Positions 1-10,594 of a stretch of 64,000 nucleotides of DNA are shown here, piece after piece. Source of the DNA: Leguminivora glycinivorella (taxonomy: Eukaryota; Arthropoda; Insecta; Lepidoptera; Tortricidae); the NCBI RefSeq assembly GCF_023078275.1, contig NC_062973.1:16258456-16322455 (forward strand). The letters are read 5' to 3'. The first letter of the stretch is position 1. Each line of letters starts with the position of its first letter. The translations under genes were made by a program, and so were the position numbers. Under the pieces are notes generated by a model. It was not told where the DNA came from and made no database searches. It was given only the letters and a program-made list of their open reading frames with translations.

Positions 1-157
1 TAATAAATATGAATAAGATCTCACTCATACCGGTTAGAATAACTAACCTAACCACAAAATTAAAATTTTGAAAAAGACCCCCGACCGTAACATAGTGGAC
101 CAATTTTCATGAATCATGGCTAAGAACACTCCCGACTAACTCAGCTCTTAAACAATT

Positions 158-1230
158 TACATTAATGACCTTCCAGATATCACTTCTCATCAATGCACCC
201 TTTTTGCCGATGATATTTCAATCATAGTTACTTGTGAAAATGAAAAAGAATACAGTAATGACATTAATAACACAATAAAATCTACAATAGAATAGCTTCA
301 ATTTAATAATTTATCGGTTAACCTGAATAAAACCCAATATATCCAATTTTATAATCCCCGAGATCAAATTTTAAACGTTACATATAATGATGTCCAAATT
401 AGAGAAGTAGATTCAGCAAATTTTTTAGGCATCACAGTTGATAAAAACTGTAATTGGAAAAACCAAGTAAATTCTGTGTGTGACAAACTAATAAAATTCG
501 CATACGTTTTGAGAAGATTACGCAACATTTCAGCTTGGAACACAGTCCTGATGGCGTATCATGGATACATTGCATCCAATTTAAGATATGGCCTCCTTTT
601 ATGGGGCAACTCCTGTGAAATTAATAGGGCATTTATAGCCCAAAAAAAAATGTTTAAGGGCCATGTGTGGTGTAGGTCCACGGGAATCGTGTAAACCACT
701 ATTCGAAAAACACGAAATACTTACACTACCAGAAATGTATATATTCGAGGCAGCAGTTTTTGTTAAAAAATACCCGCATCTATTTAAAAAGGCCGAAGAT
801 GTATATAAGAGAAACACGAGATACCCTAACAAACTAGTTTTAGACTTTGTCCCAAACAACTCAATTTTTATGAAAAACAGCTATTATATGTGTATGAGAA
901 TATTTAATGCCCTTCCAGAAAATATAAAACCTTTACATTTAAACTCATTTAAGACACAACTCCAACTCTGGCTCAAAAAAAATATGTTTTATTCAGTAAA
1001 TGACTTATTCAACGTGTAAATATTAAAATAATAATTATTTAGTACATAGTAAGTAAGTTTTATCATAATGTTGTAAGTATTGTTATTATTAACCAAAAAT
1101 GCCATTATTACCTAATTTTAAGTACCTAAACATTTGCATGCTTAACTAGCAAAATATGTCTGTTCAGAAATATTGTTAAAATAACACCTTATTGTACCAT
1201 ATTTTTCGCAAATAAAGAATATTATTATTA
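158..1230 (+). pseudogene. jockey/CR1-like LINE, C-terminal reverse transcriptase and 3' UTR, degenerate
   Basis: The translation starts 'YINDLPDITSHQCTLFADDI', with the FADD catalytic motif. It continues through 'NLNKTQYIQF', 'FLGITVDKNCNW' and 'YGLLLWGNS', all typical of RT palm/thumb regions of non-LTR retrotransposons. There is an in-frame TAG at 293 and a frameshift in the A-run near 640-650. The second frame (663-1018) continues to 'LPENIKPLHLNSFK' and a stop. A 3' UTR ends in AATAAAG plus an (ATT)n tail around 1210-1230. The 5' part of the element is not visible in the window. Confidence 0.8.
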
Positions 1231-2118
1231 TGTTTGTTCTTTACATATCTCGGGACCATGGGGTCCCGGACCTTTGTAAGGCATACGTGGGGCCGAAGCC
1301 AACAGCGCAGAGGCCCTTTAGAACAGTTTAATCTAAATGTAATGTGACACAAACCAGCGATTATCCCTGTCCGCACTTATTATTATATTTGTATGTCTTT
1401 CCCATCACGGAACAATGGTGTTCCGGACCTTTGGGAGGCGTGCGCGGGGCCGAAGCCAACGCGTAGAGGCCCTTTCGACACTTTAATGAAATGTAAGGGG
1501 TACACCTAGCGGATGTTGCCCTTGCCCGTATCATGGGACACACGCAGAGGCAACACCCGCCAGGGTGTAAGGACTATTTGAGAGTTAATGGAATCTAAAA
1601 TGAACTGGTCTACTTTGATGAAAGTGATGGACTTAATACTGGGCTATGGATAAAAAACCGGACGCCTGCCTAATAAAACGGTATCCAATTTTATTTCCGG
1701 CAGACGGTGACTCGTCCCCACAAGATGGGCCCCCACAAAAAGCGACATCCAAGATGGCTCAAGGGCAACACCGGTGTGAGAACTCAAGGGTGTCGAGAGG
1801 TGTACACCGCTTTCTGCCCAGTGGCTGTTAAGCCACTGTACCAACTCGCGTCTTATGCAAATTTTCACTTCCACCCCTGGGGCATGTAGCCCTAACGACT
1901 CCACTCTGGACGGCCAGCCAAGGCAAGCCAGAGGTAGAGAGTCCTGTCCCACCCACCCGCCTTACGGGTAACAGAACTCCCCAGGAGCACTCGGGTACGT
2001 GGGGTCGCTGTTCCCCAACAGCTCGCCACAAGCTGCCCTGCGTTGACTGATTGCACTGGTAAAACCAATGGGCGATGGGGTCGTCACATCCCTACGCCAA
2101 ATCATTATTATTATTATT
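1231..2118 (+). mobile_element. LINE 3'-UTR-like repeat with (TTA)n tail
   Basis: GC-rich, non-coding DNA with two related sub-units (about 1240-1340 and 1395-1500, both with 'GGGGCCGAAGCCAAC' and 'AGAGGCCCTTT'). It ends in a short (ATT)n run at 2104-2118. This pattern fits a non-LTR retrotransposon 3' end. The family was not identified. ORFs on both strands here look non-coding. Confidence 0.5.
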
Positions 2119-2931
2119 ATAAAACCGGCCAAGAGCGTGTCGGGCCACGCTCAGTGTAGGGTTCCGTAGTTTTTCGTATTTTTCTCAAAAACTACTGAAC
2201 CTATCAAGTTCAAAACAATTTTCCTAGAAAGTCTTTATAAACTTCTACTTTTCTGATTTTTTTCATATGTTTTAAACATATGGTTCAAAAGTTAGAGGGG
2301 GGGGGACGCACTTTTTTTTTCTTTAGGAGTGATTATTTTCGAAAATATTAATATTATCAAAAACCGGCCAAGAGCGTGTCGGGCCACGCTCAGTGTAGGG
2401 TTCCGTAGTTTTTCGTATTTTTCTCAAAAACTACTAAACCCATCAAGTTCAAAACAATTTTCCTAGAAAGTCTTTATAAAGTTCTATTTTTGTGATTTTT
2501 TCATATTTTTTAAACATATGGTTCAAAAGTTAGAGGGGGGGGACGCACTTTTTTTTCCTTTAGGAGCGATTATTTCCGAAAATATTAATATTATCAAAAA
2601 ACTATCTTAGTAAACCCTTATTCATTTTTAAATACCTATCCAACAATATATCACACGTTGGGGTTGGAATTAAAAAAAATATCAGCCCCCACTTTACATG
2701 TAGGGGGGGTACCCTAATAAAACATTTTTTTCCATTTTTTATTTTTGCACTTTGTTGGCGTGATTGATATACATATTGGTACCAAATTTCAGCTTTCTAG
2801 TGCTAACGGTTACTGAGATTATCCGCGGACGGACGGACGGACGGACGGACGGACGGACGGACGGACGGACGGACGGACAGACAGACATGGCGAAACTATA
2901 AGGGTTCCTAGTTGACGACGGAACCCTAAAA
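2119..2931 (+). repeat. 'GGGTTCCGTAG' foldback repeat: partial copy then full copy
   Basis: A 5'-half copy (about 2119-2358) is followed directly by a full copy (about 2359-2931). The full copy begins 'AACCGGCCAAGAGCG' with 'TAGGGTTCCGTAG' nearby, and ends with the inverted form 'ACGGAACCCTAA'. An internal (GGAC)n/(GACA)n microsatellite lies at 2825-2887. No coding capacity was seen. Further copies lie at 2932-3260 and 5821-6360. Confidence 0.75.
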
Positions 2932-3260
2932 AACGATCTTAGTAAACCCTTATTCATTTTTAAATACCTATCCAACAATATATCACACGTTGGGGTTGGA
3001 ATGAAAAAAAATATCAGCCCCCACTTTACATGTAGGGGGGGGGGGGTACCCTAATAAAACATTTTTTTCCACTTTTTATTTTTGCACTTTGTTGGCGTGA
3101 TTGATATACATATTGGTACCAAATTTCAGCTTTCTAGTGCTTACGGTTACTGAGATTATCCGCGGACGGACGGACGGACGGACAGACAGACAGACATGGC
3201 GAAACTATAAGGGTTCCTAGTTGACTACGGAACCCTAACTAGTTGACTACGGAACCCTAA
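2932..3260 (+). repeat. 'GGGTTCCGTAG' repeat, 3'-half copy
   Basis: This near-identical duplicate of the 3' half of the preceding copy starts at 'CGATCTTAGTAAAC'. It has a shorter (GGAC)n run, and its terminal ~21 bp 'CTAGTTGACTACGG...' is itself duplicated at 3239-3260. Confidence 0.75.
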
Positions 3261-3265
3261 AAAAA

Positions 3266-3410
3266 ATTAAATCGGTTCATCCGTTCAGGAGCTACGATGC
3301 CACAGACAGACACACACACAGACAGACAGACAGACAGACAGACAAAACAGACAGACAGACAGACACGTCATACTTATAACACCCGGTCATTTTTGCGTCG
3401 GGGGTTAAAA
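3266..3410 (+). repeat. 'CGTCGGGGGTTAA' repeat with (GACA)n core
   Basis: It begins 'CGGTTCATCCGTTC', contains a long (ACAG/CAGA)n tract and ends 'TTGCGTCGGGGGTTAA'. A reverse-oriented relative lies at 26530-26645. Confidence 0.65.
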
Positions 3411-3580
3411 ATCAAATAGGGAATAGGTACGAAATAAAACTACATACCTATATTATATTCCAGTACAAATGTATTAAAAAGGAGTCAAATGGAGGAAAAT
3501 GGCCCAGATAGACATAGATAGCTACGGAGTGTAAGCGATTGTGACGTTGGCTAAGTACCCTACGCAGAGTTTGTGAATCC

Positions 3581-3726
3581 TTATTTTTTACTGCCAAAGT
3601 TGGCGCCTCTGGCGAAGCCTGTGCCAAGACCCATCCCTAATCCCCAGATAGCCCCGAGAACTGCCCCCGGCGGGCCCGCCATACTCCCGATCGCCGCCGC
3701 GCCGGCAACTGTACCGAGTGTTGCAC
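3581..3726 (-). CDS. glycine-zipper gene, exon 4 (zipper core and stop)
   Basis: The minus-strand acceptor is TGTTTAG after a T-rich tract. It encodes 'ATLGTVAGAAAIGSMAG', 'PPGAVLGAIWGLGMG' and 'LGTGFARGANFGSKK', then TAA (3583-3581). The exon is much more GC-rich than its surroundings, as expected for real coding sequence in this AT-rich region. Confidence 0.78.
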
Positions 3727-5461
3727 CTAAACACACCAAAAAAAGTAATTAAAACATCGAAATAGTAGGTAGGTAAGTAACTACATATTGATAAATATTG
3801 GACTCTTTCGCTTGCTCGGGTATCAATATTGACACGTGCGGTTAAACAATAACTTTGCCTAATGTTCATCACACAAATAAATGCCCTTACCGAGATTCGA
3901 ACCCGGAACCATCGGCTTAGCAAAGCGGGGCCACTGCCGAATAAGCCAGTCGGGTCGACACATATAAAAATATACATAGGTATAAATTGTATACTACGAA
4001 TTGAGCATATCTTATTTCTCCGCACTAATACAGAAAATAGCACTTTCTGTGCACATTTAAAAGTGACAGGGAATAGAAAAAGGGAAAAAGATTAAGCGTC
4101 CTTCTTGTTGAAGAATATCAATGTGTTGTACACGTAATCAGTGTATTAATAAGTGGCGTAAGTACCTACTTATATTAATAGGTAGTAAACTTGACTAAAA
4201 CTATCACGTTTAACTTTAATAGTATTAGGATAGGACCTACCAATTGCGGCTCCCGTCTTTATTCTTTCTTTTTCTTCATTACTATATCCTCCGGATCCGG
4301 ATAGTAGTTGTCAAAAGTCTAGGATAGAAAGAGTACCAATATCAAAGGTTGAACAGTATTATAACCCTGGGAACCTAATGCACTCTGTTTACAAAAGATT
4401 TTGGTCGACGTATAAACTACTGGCTTTTGCCCACGGCTTTGCTCGCGTTAGAAAGAGACAAAAGTAGACCACGTTACTCTCCATCCCTTCAATTATCTCC
4501 ACAGTGCCTAAAAATCAGATCAATTCGTCGCTTCGTTTAGCCGTGAAAGACGGACAAACAAACAAACACACACACTTTCCCATTTTTTATAATATTAGTA
4601 TGGATAATTATATCTACGCATATATAGCGTACAATATTTTAAATATGTAAAACGAAGTCTACAATTACACTTTAAATTTATAAAATAAACATAACTTCAC
4701 TTTATCAATGACTAAATTATCTAAAGTACGGGGATTATGTATGATTCTAGTAAGTGATTTCAATGTGTATACCTACATATTTAGTGGTACCTATTAGACA
4801 TCAGCATCACATAAACTGAGTACCTATTGTTTTGGACTATCAATTATGTACTTTAGACGGTCTTTGGCCTGTGCAAAATAAAATACGTTCTAAAAAAATC
4901 CTATCGCAAATAGGTTGAAAAAATATGTAAAATTAAAATCACGTATCACTTTCAAATGCGCAAATTAATTCTGCTGTCACTTTTTGATGTAAAACGCAAT
5001 AATTTCATATATAAACGCAATAATCACCAACAAAAAATTATGTTGTGCTTTATTTTATTTTTACTTTTTTATGACGCAATTAATTTACGAGTACTTATAC
5101 CAGTCTCGAGATGAAGGAATAAAGGATGGAAATTAAAAAGGCAACATTGCAAAACTGCTCGTGTGAAAACGTGACGAACATACGATGTTGCCACTTTTTA
5201 ATATCTACTCTTTTTGCAAGACTTTAAATTACAATATGTGCATTTGCAAGGAAAACCCTAAGGATATTCTTAACTGTGCGTAATGTTAAGTAAGTTAAAG
5301 TCTGTCAAAACTTTTGTCATTCCTATGTTTATTACATGTATGAAAAGCACACTATTTATGAAGGTAATATTAATTGGTAATGTTCGAAATTAGTATTAAT
5401 AGTACCTACCAACTTGTGCACCAGTCTTCATTTTTTGGTTTTGTTCTTTATTATCTCCCAT
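3581..5461 (-). CDS. small double glycine-zipper protein, unknown family (3 coding exons, 81 aa)
   Basis: I joined three minus-strand exons, 5461-5410, 4288-4241 and 3726-3581. All phases match (1/1) and the last exon ends with TAA. The N-terminal third is polar: 'MGDNKEQNQKMKTGAQVG' then 'YSNEEKERIKTGAAIG'. The rest is two hydrophobic glycine-zipper segments. Glycines sit at residues 30, 34, 38 and 42, then 47 and 51, and then 54, 58, 62, 66, 70, 74 and 78, exactly every fourth residue. It ends with basic 'SKK'. There is no signal peptide at the N-terminus. GxxxG zippers in other proteins pack helices in membranes, so a small oligomerising membrane protein is likely (inference). Exon 3 is 48 nt and symmetric, so skipping it would give a 65-residue form. 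I do not recognise a family; a host-defence peptide or an organelle membrane protein are both possible. Confidence 0.72.
3770..3957 (-). mobile_element. tRNA-headed SINE in intron 3 of the glycine-zipper gene
   Basis: On the minus strand it starts near 'CGACCCGACTGGCTTA' with a tRNA-like A box. A B box 'GGTTCGAATCTC' follows, then a tRNA-unrelated body with 'GGGCATTTATTTGTGTGATGA'. The same body occurs in the SINE at 39436-39690, confirming a family. Confidence 0.7.
4241..4288 (-). CDS. glycine-zipper gene, exon 3 (symmetric cassette, paralogous to exon 2)
   Basis: A 48-nt exon read on the minus strand between CCGGAG and GTAGGT. It encodes 'YSNEEKERIKTGAAI' between split Gly codons. Both exon 2 and exon 3 end in 'KTGA', a hydrophobic residue and a split Gly codon, followed by the donor GTAGGT, which suggests an exon duplication. 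The acceptor lacks a good pyrimidine tract, so the left edge is less sure. Confidence 0.6.
4421..4603 (+). repeat. 'CCGCGGCTTCGC' interspersed repeat
   Basis: It starts near 'CTTTTGCCCACGGCTTTGCTC' and passes 'CTCTCCATCCCTTCAA' and 'GCCGTGAAAGACGGACAAAC'. It ends 'ATAATATTAGTATGGAT'. This is a family common in lepidopteran genomes, with other copies here at 39861-40056, 57986-58197 and 58205-58385. Confidence 0.7.
4604..5409. other. intron 2 of the glycine-zipper gene, no features seen
   Basis: AT-rich sequence with no ORF, foldback or repeat that I could identify. Confidence 0.4.
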
Positions 5462-5463
5462 AT
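5410..5463 (-). CDS. glycine-zipper gene, exon 2 (start codon)
   Basis: On the minus strand the acceptor reads CTTGTTTCAG, then AT and the ATG (5461-5459). Seventeen codons and one base follow before the donor GTAGGT. The strong acceptor just before the ATG means a non-coding exon lies upstream. The end of this exon, '(K)MKTGAQV-G', resembles the end of exon 3. Confidence 0.72.
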
Positions 5464-5820
5464 CTGAAACAAGATAATAATCACAATAAATGAGACGTGA
5501 AGTCTAACCATTGGGAATTTAACTAATACAACTGATAATATCAGGTGATTCCCGATAATGAACCTAACAACGAGTCGTATTTAAGGGAAAACAAAAAACA
5601 CGCTGTATAAGTAGGTACTTAGACTTCCACATAATATGTATGTAATTTACATGAACGATCTCTATATATACCAATACCTAAGTCATTTGTTTCGTTTGCA
5701 ATTTGAATCTTTATTTTGACAAACTAGATTTGCATTCATCTTGGTATAGGTAATTCTAAATGAAGATTAGTACTGATTGCAAAAAAATGAATGAATGAAA
5801 TGAGTGAGTGAATGTAAAAA

Positions 5821-6360
5821 AAAACCGGCCAAGAGCGTGTCGGGCCACGCTCAGTGTAGGGTTCCGTAGTTTTTCGTATTTTTCTCAAAAACTACTGAAC
5901 CTATCAAGTTAAAAACAATTTTCCTAGAAAGTCTTTATAAAGTTCTACTTTTGTGATTTTTTTCATATTTTTTAAACATATGGTTCAAAAGTTAGAGGGG
6001 GGGGACGCACTTTTTTTTCCTTTAGGAGCGATTATTTCCGAAAATATTAATATTATCAAAAAACGATCTTAGTAAACCCTTATTTATTTTTAAATACCTA
6101 TCTAACAATATATCACACGTTGGGGTTGGAATGAAAAAAAATATCAGCCCCCACTTTACATGTAGGGGGGGTACCCTAATAAAACATTTTTTTCCATTTT
6201 TTATTTTTGCACTTTGTTGGCGTGATTGATATACATATTAGTACCAAATTTCAGCTTTCTAGTGCTTACGGTTACTGAGATTATCCGCGGACGGACGGAC
6301 GGACGGACAGACAGACATGGCGAAACTATAAGGGTTCCTAGTTGACTACGGAACCCTAAA
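5821..6360 (+). repeat. 'GGGTTCCGTAG' foldback repeat, full copy
   Basis: This full-length copy is close to the one at 2359-2931, with a shorter (GGAC)n tract (about 6291-6315). It ends in 'CTACGGAACCCTAA'. It lies in intron 1 of the glycine-zipper gene. Confidence 0.75.
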
Positions 6361-6453
6361 AACGATTAATATATTTTTGAAAAACATTATTATTTATTGA
6401 TATACTTATCATTAATGGTATTAAAAGCAGTAAAAAATAATGCACAAATCCTT

Positions 6454-6655
6454 TTATAAACCACCGTCACTTGGCATATCTTCATCTGATTCGTTAGGAT
6501 TGATTATAAGGTTTTGGTTTTCGGTTAAATCATCTATCATAGGTTCCCTTTCCCTATATCTTTCTTTCTTCGTTTTCTTGGGTTTTTCTGAAAATACTGT
6601 GAAACGTTCGTTTCTTTATCAAGTGCTGCTATTTCTTCGTTTAAATTTGTAATAA
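6454..6655 (-). pseudogene. frameshifted acidic coding remnant, unknown
   Basis: On the minus strand one frame reads 'TNLNEEIAALDKETN'. After an apparent small deletion near 6605 another frame continues with 'TVFSEKPKKTKKERYRERE', then 'MIDDLTENQNLIINPNESDE' and 'DMPSDGGL' with a stop at 6456-6454. The composition is clearly protein-like (charged, acidic tail). It may be a terminal exon or a decayed transposase or host gene. I do not recognise it. Confidence 0.4.
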
Positions 6656-6908
6656 TGTGAACTCAGTATTACTAGCTGGAAGTCGCGGTGGCACGAATAA
6701 AATTTTGCTAAGGACAAACGATATTATTTTATTAAATTAAATTATCCGGTGAACTTTATAGCTCATATGAAATTTCACTTCCAAATAAGTATTCAGCTAC
6801 TTATCGATATATTTAATATCGAAAGGATGTCCCTATGTTAAGTGACGTTATTGCTACTGCGACTTCTATGTCTGCTAATAAGTAATGAAATAATTTTTAA
6901 GAAAAAAA

Positions 6909-7657
6909 AACCGCCTTCCTTTGGGGTTCTGGTGATAAATACTTTCAAATGTTGGATTATGTTATCAATTCGTCTGTATATTTTTTAATGTTTGTTATTC
7001 GATATCTCCGTCATTTCTGAACCAATTTTGAAATCTGGATGATTCTGAAGTACTTACAGATGAGAATGATTATCAGAACGGAACTCTAACCAGGGGCGGC
7101 TCACTCTTCACCAGCAGTTCCACTGCACCAAATGTCACTGTTCTGGACGTAAGTGCATGCTGTTCTTATAAAAATACCAAAGTCACTATAAGTGTGCCGT
7201 TCAGATTTGAGGAGTTCCGTTCTGACCATCATCAGCAATTCCACTGCACCAAATATCACTGTTCTGGACGTAAGTGCATGCTGTTCTTATAAAAATACCA
7301 AAGTCACTATAAGTGTGCCGTTCAGATTTGAGGAGTTCCATTCTGACCATCATCAGGAGTTCCACTGCACCAAATGTCACTGTTCCGTACGTAAATGCAT
7401 GCTGTTCCTTTAAAAACACAAAAATCACCATATATATGCCTTTCACATTTGAGGAGTTCCCTCGATTTCTCCAGGATCCCATCATCAGAACTGGGTTCTG
7501 AGAAAAATGGGACCAATCTGTATGCATATACATTCAATCAAAAAAAAAATTTTTAAAATCGGTCTAGTAACGACGGAGATATCGAGGAACAAACATAAAA
7601 AAAAAAAAACATACAGACGACTTGATAACCCCTTCCTTTGAGATTTGGAAGGCGGTT
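6909..7657. mobile_element. foldback-ended repeat with internal 121-bp tandem repeats
   Basis: The left end 'AACCGCCTTCC' is mirrored by 'GGAAGGCGGTT' at 7647-7657. Inside are three tandem copies of a 121-bp unit ('CACTGCACCA' at 7121, 7242 and 7363). A shorter relative is at 37389-37720. The overlapping ORFs are repeat translations, not genes. Confidence 0.6.
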
Positions 7658-8054
7658 AAAAATAGGTAAACACTATTTTAACAGCTACGATGATAAAATA
7701 AGGCAATTTATTACATATTATCTTTGATTTCTACGATTTATATTACAATCATAATCTGACAATTAATTAATCACATACGAGATATTTTATTTTCTGTTTT
7801 GTTTGAAAATTGTTATATAGACGTAATTCTTAACAAAATAATAAATAGAAACTTTTTGGTCTTTCTTGCAATTCACTGTTGAATTTGCAGTCGGTACACG
7901 GTAAGAACACTAATTTCAAAATTTCGTTGTCATTACATGACAGTGTTATAGTGTGCGTGGCCTCAACTGAGTTGAAACTACCTATACTAGTGTTTATGTC
8001 TGGGCGACTTATACATAAATATGCAAAATAAAATATTGTTTAGGTACACCAGAT

Positions 8055-8170
8055 ATACAGATATACAGACTTTATTGGTAAATATAAAATATACATATTA
8101 CACGTCATAGCCTTAAAACTAGTTAAAACAATTACACTGAATTCGTCCATTTTAAATGAATTAAAACAAA
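8055..8170 (-). mobile_element. probable LINE/SINE 3' end, reverse orientation
   Basis: It reads 'ATATACAGACTTTATTGG' on + (that is, ...CCAATAAAGTCTG on minus), a short microsatellite-like tail plus AATAAA. Similar tails are at 16597-16700, 22340-22440, 27145-27240 and 42849-42960. Confidence 0.4.
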
Positions 8171-8342
8171 TTTAGGACATTATACATTAGGTTAAAAGCC
8201 ACCATAAACCAGTACCACCTCACAAAAGCTAATCAAGAGAGATCTCAAAACGAAATAACAAATTAGAAATGCGCAAACTTTGTGTCAATTCAATTTATAA
8301 ATACTAATGGAATACGTAACTGTGTGTAAATTAAGCACTTAC

Positions 8343-8480
8343 CTACTTCGTTTTATTTTATATTCAGTCTGTTGCACTTTATCAGCGTATATCTTCACGC
8401 GCGGTTAGATTCGGTCTGAAACACTACGAACCTGGATGGATATGTCGATGTGGCTGCGCTGGCGCTGAGTCACTTTGTAT
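8343..8480 (-). promoter_or_regulatory. probable non-coding first exon and TATA promoter of the glycine-zipper gene
   Basis: On the minus strand a perfect donor, GTAG|GTAAGT, ends a putative exon at 8343. About 165 bp upstream is a TATA-like AAATATATAC (8510-8501), placing initiation near 8480-8475. This fits the requirement for a 5' UTR exon ahead of the acceptor at 5464. The link between the two exons is inferred. Confidence 0.45.
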
Positions 8481-8575
8481 TAGGGCGATTTCAGACTTGA
8501 GTATATATTTATTGCAAGCATACACGCGCGCCCCATTCCCCTACGCCTATAAATAATGGCCAATGGGCCTTGTTA

Positions 8576-8689
8576 GTGCGTTTTCACATTATCCGATCCG
8601 ATATCGGATGTCGAAAGGATTTCAAAGGCAAAAATCCAAGATGGATGCTTAAATGTAGGGGATATCGGATCGGATAATGTAAAACGCAC
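8576..8689. mobile_element. Harbinger-like MITE, copy 1 (TSD TTA)
   Basis: A foldback element with terminal 'GTGCGTTTTCACATTATCCG' inverted repeats, flanked by TTA on both sides (8573-8575, 8690-8692). A 3-bp TWA duplication is typical of PIF/Harbinger MITEs. Other copies are at 19166-19298 and 62587-62718. It sits about 65 bp upstream of the putative TATA box of the minus-strand gene. Confidence 0.8.
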
Positions 8690-8692
8690 TTA

Positions 8693-10154
8693 GACATGGT
8701 ACATGGTACATCCGGCCCGTAGGGGCGGGCGAGCCGAGGCCCATGCCCGGGCGTCAAGTCCAAGGGAACTCCAAATGCGAACTTCGGTAAAGTCCTAGGG
8801 GCGATTCGACATTTTTTTAGTTTTTGTCCCCCCTCTCCTCGAAAAAAGTCTAGATCCGGCTCTAAGTGCATACCTATATTAGGTATTCAAAAAATAGGAA
8901 AATAGAGAAAAACGTGTACTTACAAATATTTGGGCATCTTGGCTGCTCCAATTTAATCATTAAGACAAAGACTTTGTATAAAATTGTGTAGACCAATAGC
9001 TGTTTATTTACCAGTGTGAAATCGTCTTAAAGTGCTACAATGACTCAGACGAGACGGGGAACTTCAGTGGTATCTCATTAAATGTTGCCATATTTAAAAA
9101 AAATACTTTTGAGTATTGCCCAGTGAAAAATAACGAAAATGGGGAATCCACACAAACATAGTTTAGATAGTTTTATATTTGCGGAAAATACCTACTTATT
9201 TAATTTAAGAAAACTCTGCTATCAGTATGAATGACGATTATGTCGATTATGTAGTATGATCCTCTATAATCGACATACTTAATCGTGTAATGTCGATTTG
9301 TCGAAGTTTCAGTGTATCTCTTTCGTTCACAAGGAACTAGATCTTGTTTAGCGTCAGAAAAGACACAGGTACCTACGGGTATTCTCTAGTCATTTCCAGT
9401 GAGCCATCTGCCTCTTTAAAACCTTCCCTGCAGTAAGGTTAGTCAAAATATTTTTATTTGACGTGACAACTTCTAATAACTCGTTACTACGGACTGCATG
9501 CACGAAAAAGTTGACGTCATTGTTCCGTTCCGCAAGCGATTGTCCCGTTCCTGTAATGTTTGACGTCGTGGGGCATTTTCGCGAAAAAAGAATCAGATAT
9601 AATGTATGACCCCTCCGTGAATATCCGATAACGGAGAGCAAAATTTGTAATCCTACCAGAATTTACGTCAGTACTGTGCACAATTGTCGTTCGTTCAAAG
9701 TTCAAACCCTACACACACACTTACGTCTGTTTTCCCAAACGAGTTAGACAGAGCACGTGAAACTTCAGTGCCACTCTTGCAAATTAAGTAGGTACAAAGG
9801 ATGCATAAAAATAACAAAAGCACTTTTCTGCTCGTGCGAAGCCGCGGGCAAAAGCCAGTTTATTTATATTTTTGTCAAAATGTGAACCGCAACTTTCGTA
9901 ACCCGGAACGTAATTTAGACAGCGCTCCGGTCCACGCAGAGTATGATCACGACTACGATTAAAAATATGATTTATTTGAAGTAATGTACCAATAGATGTG
10001 TAGTAATTGCTGCCTATTTATACGCAGTAAAAAATTTTACAAGAAATATTTAATAATTTACAATATACTTGTTGAAACAATGAAAACTGTAATGATTACC
10101 TTTTCAACTCTTGTCACAGAATACATATTAGTACATCTTGTCGCATAATGCATA
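8693..10154. other. intergenic stretch, no gene identified
   Basis: This is AT-rich DNA with a GC-rich minus-strand patch (8700-8870, repeat-like). A fragment of the 'CACTCTTG'-type repeat lies at 9750-9790, with a short 'GAAGCCGCGGGCAAAAGC' piece at 9838-9855. Minus-strand ORFs at 9390-9705 are short and unrecognised. Confidence 0.4.
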
Positions 10155-10593
10155 AAGCTAGGAACATACTACGCGGACGTCCGTCGAAGCGCGACCGCGG
10201 ACGCGGATCTGGACAAAGAATATACACTTAACCGTGCAAACTATCGGTCGACGGTCGTGGACGTGGCCTTGAGCGCATGTACGTCCGATCGAAATCTGGC
10301 TCGCTGGATGTTTTGGTCAGCCGAAGCCACGTCCCGAAGACCGTGCACACTGATCGGTCGCGGTCGCGGTCGCTCGACGGCGGACGTCCGTCGTAAATCG
10401 ACCGCGACCGCGACCGAACAGTGTGCACGGAACAAAACATCCAGCGAGCCAGATTTCGAACGGACGTCCATGCGCTCAAGGCCACGTCCACGTCCGTCGA
10501 CCGATAGTTTGCACGGTTAAGTGTATATTCATTGTCCAGATTCCCGTCCGCGGTCGATTTACGACGGACGTCCGCGTAGTATGTTCCTAGCTT
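10155..10593. mobile_element. CpG-rich foldback MITE, copy A
   Basis: It starts 'AAGCTAGGAACATACTACGC' and ends with the exact inverse (10574-10593). Most of the two arms are also mutually complementary (for example 10240-10315 against 10430-10510), so the whole is a long palindrome. It is rich in CG dinucleotides such as (CGACCG)n. No coding capacity was seen. Confidence 0.8.
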
Positions 10594-10594
10594 C

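Noticed and set aside
1644..2031. ORFs of 60-102 codons on both strands
   Set aside because: They overlap each other in a GC-rich LINE 3' region with no recognisable protein.
3588..4043. 151-codon minus ORF
   Set aside because: It reads across an intron and SINE in a frame different from the spliced glycine-zipper exon.
7192..7537. Overlapping ORFs of 60-110 codons
   Set aside because: They arise from 121-bp tandem repeats inside a repeat element.
8880..8960. Alternative first coding exon on minus ('MPKYF' then GTAAGT)
   Set aside because: Its phase does not join in frame to exon 2 or 3 of the glycine-zipper gene. It could still be a non-coding alternative exon.
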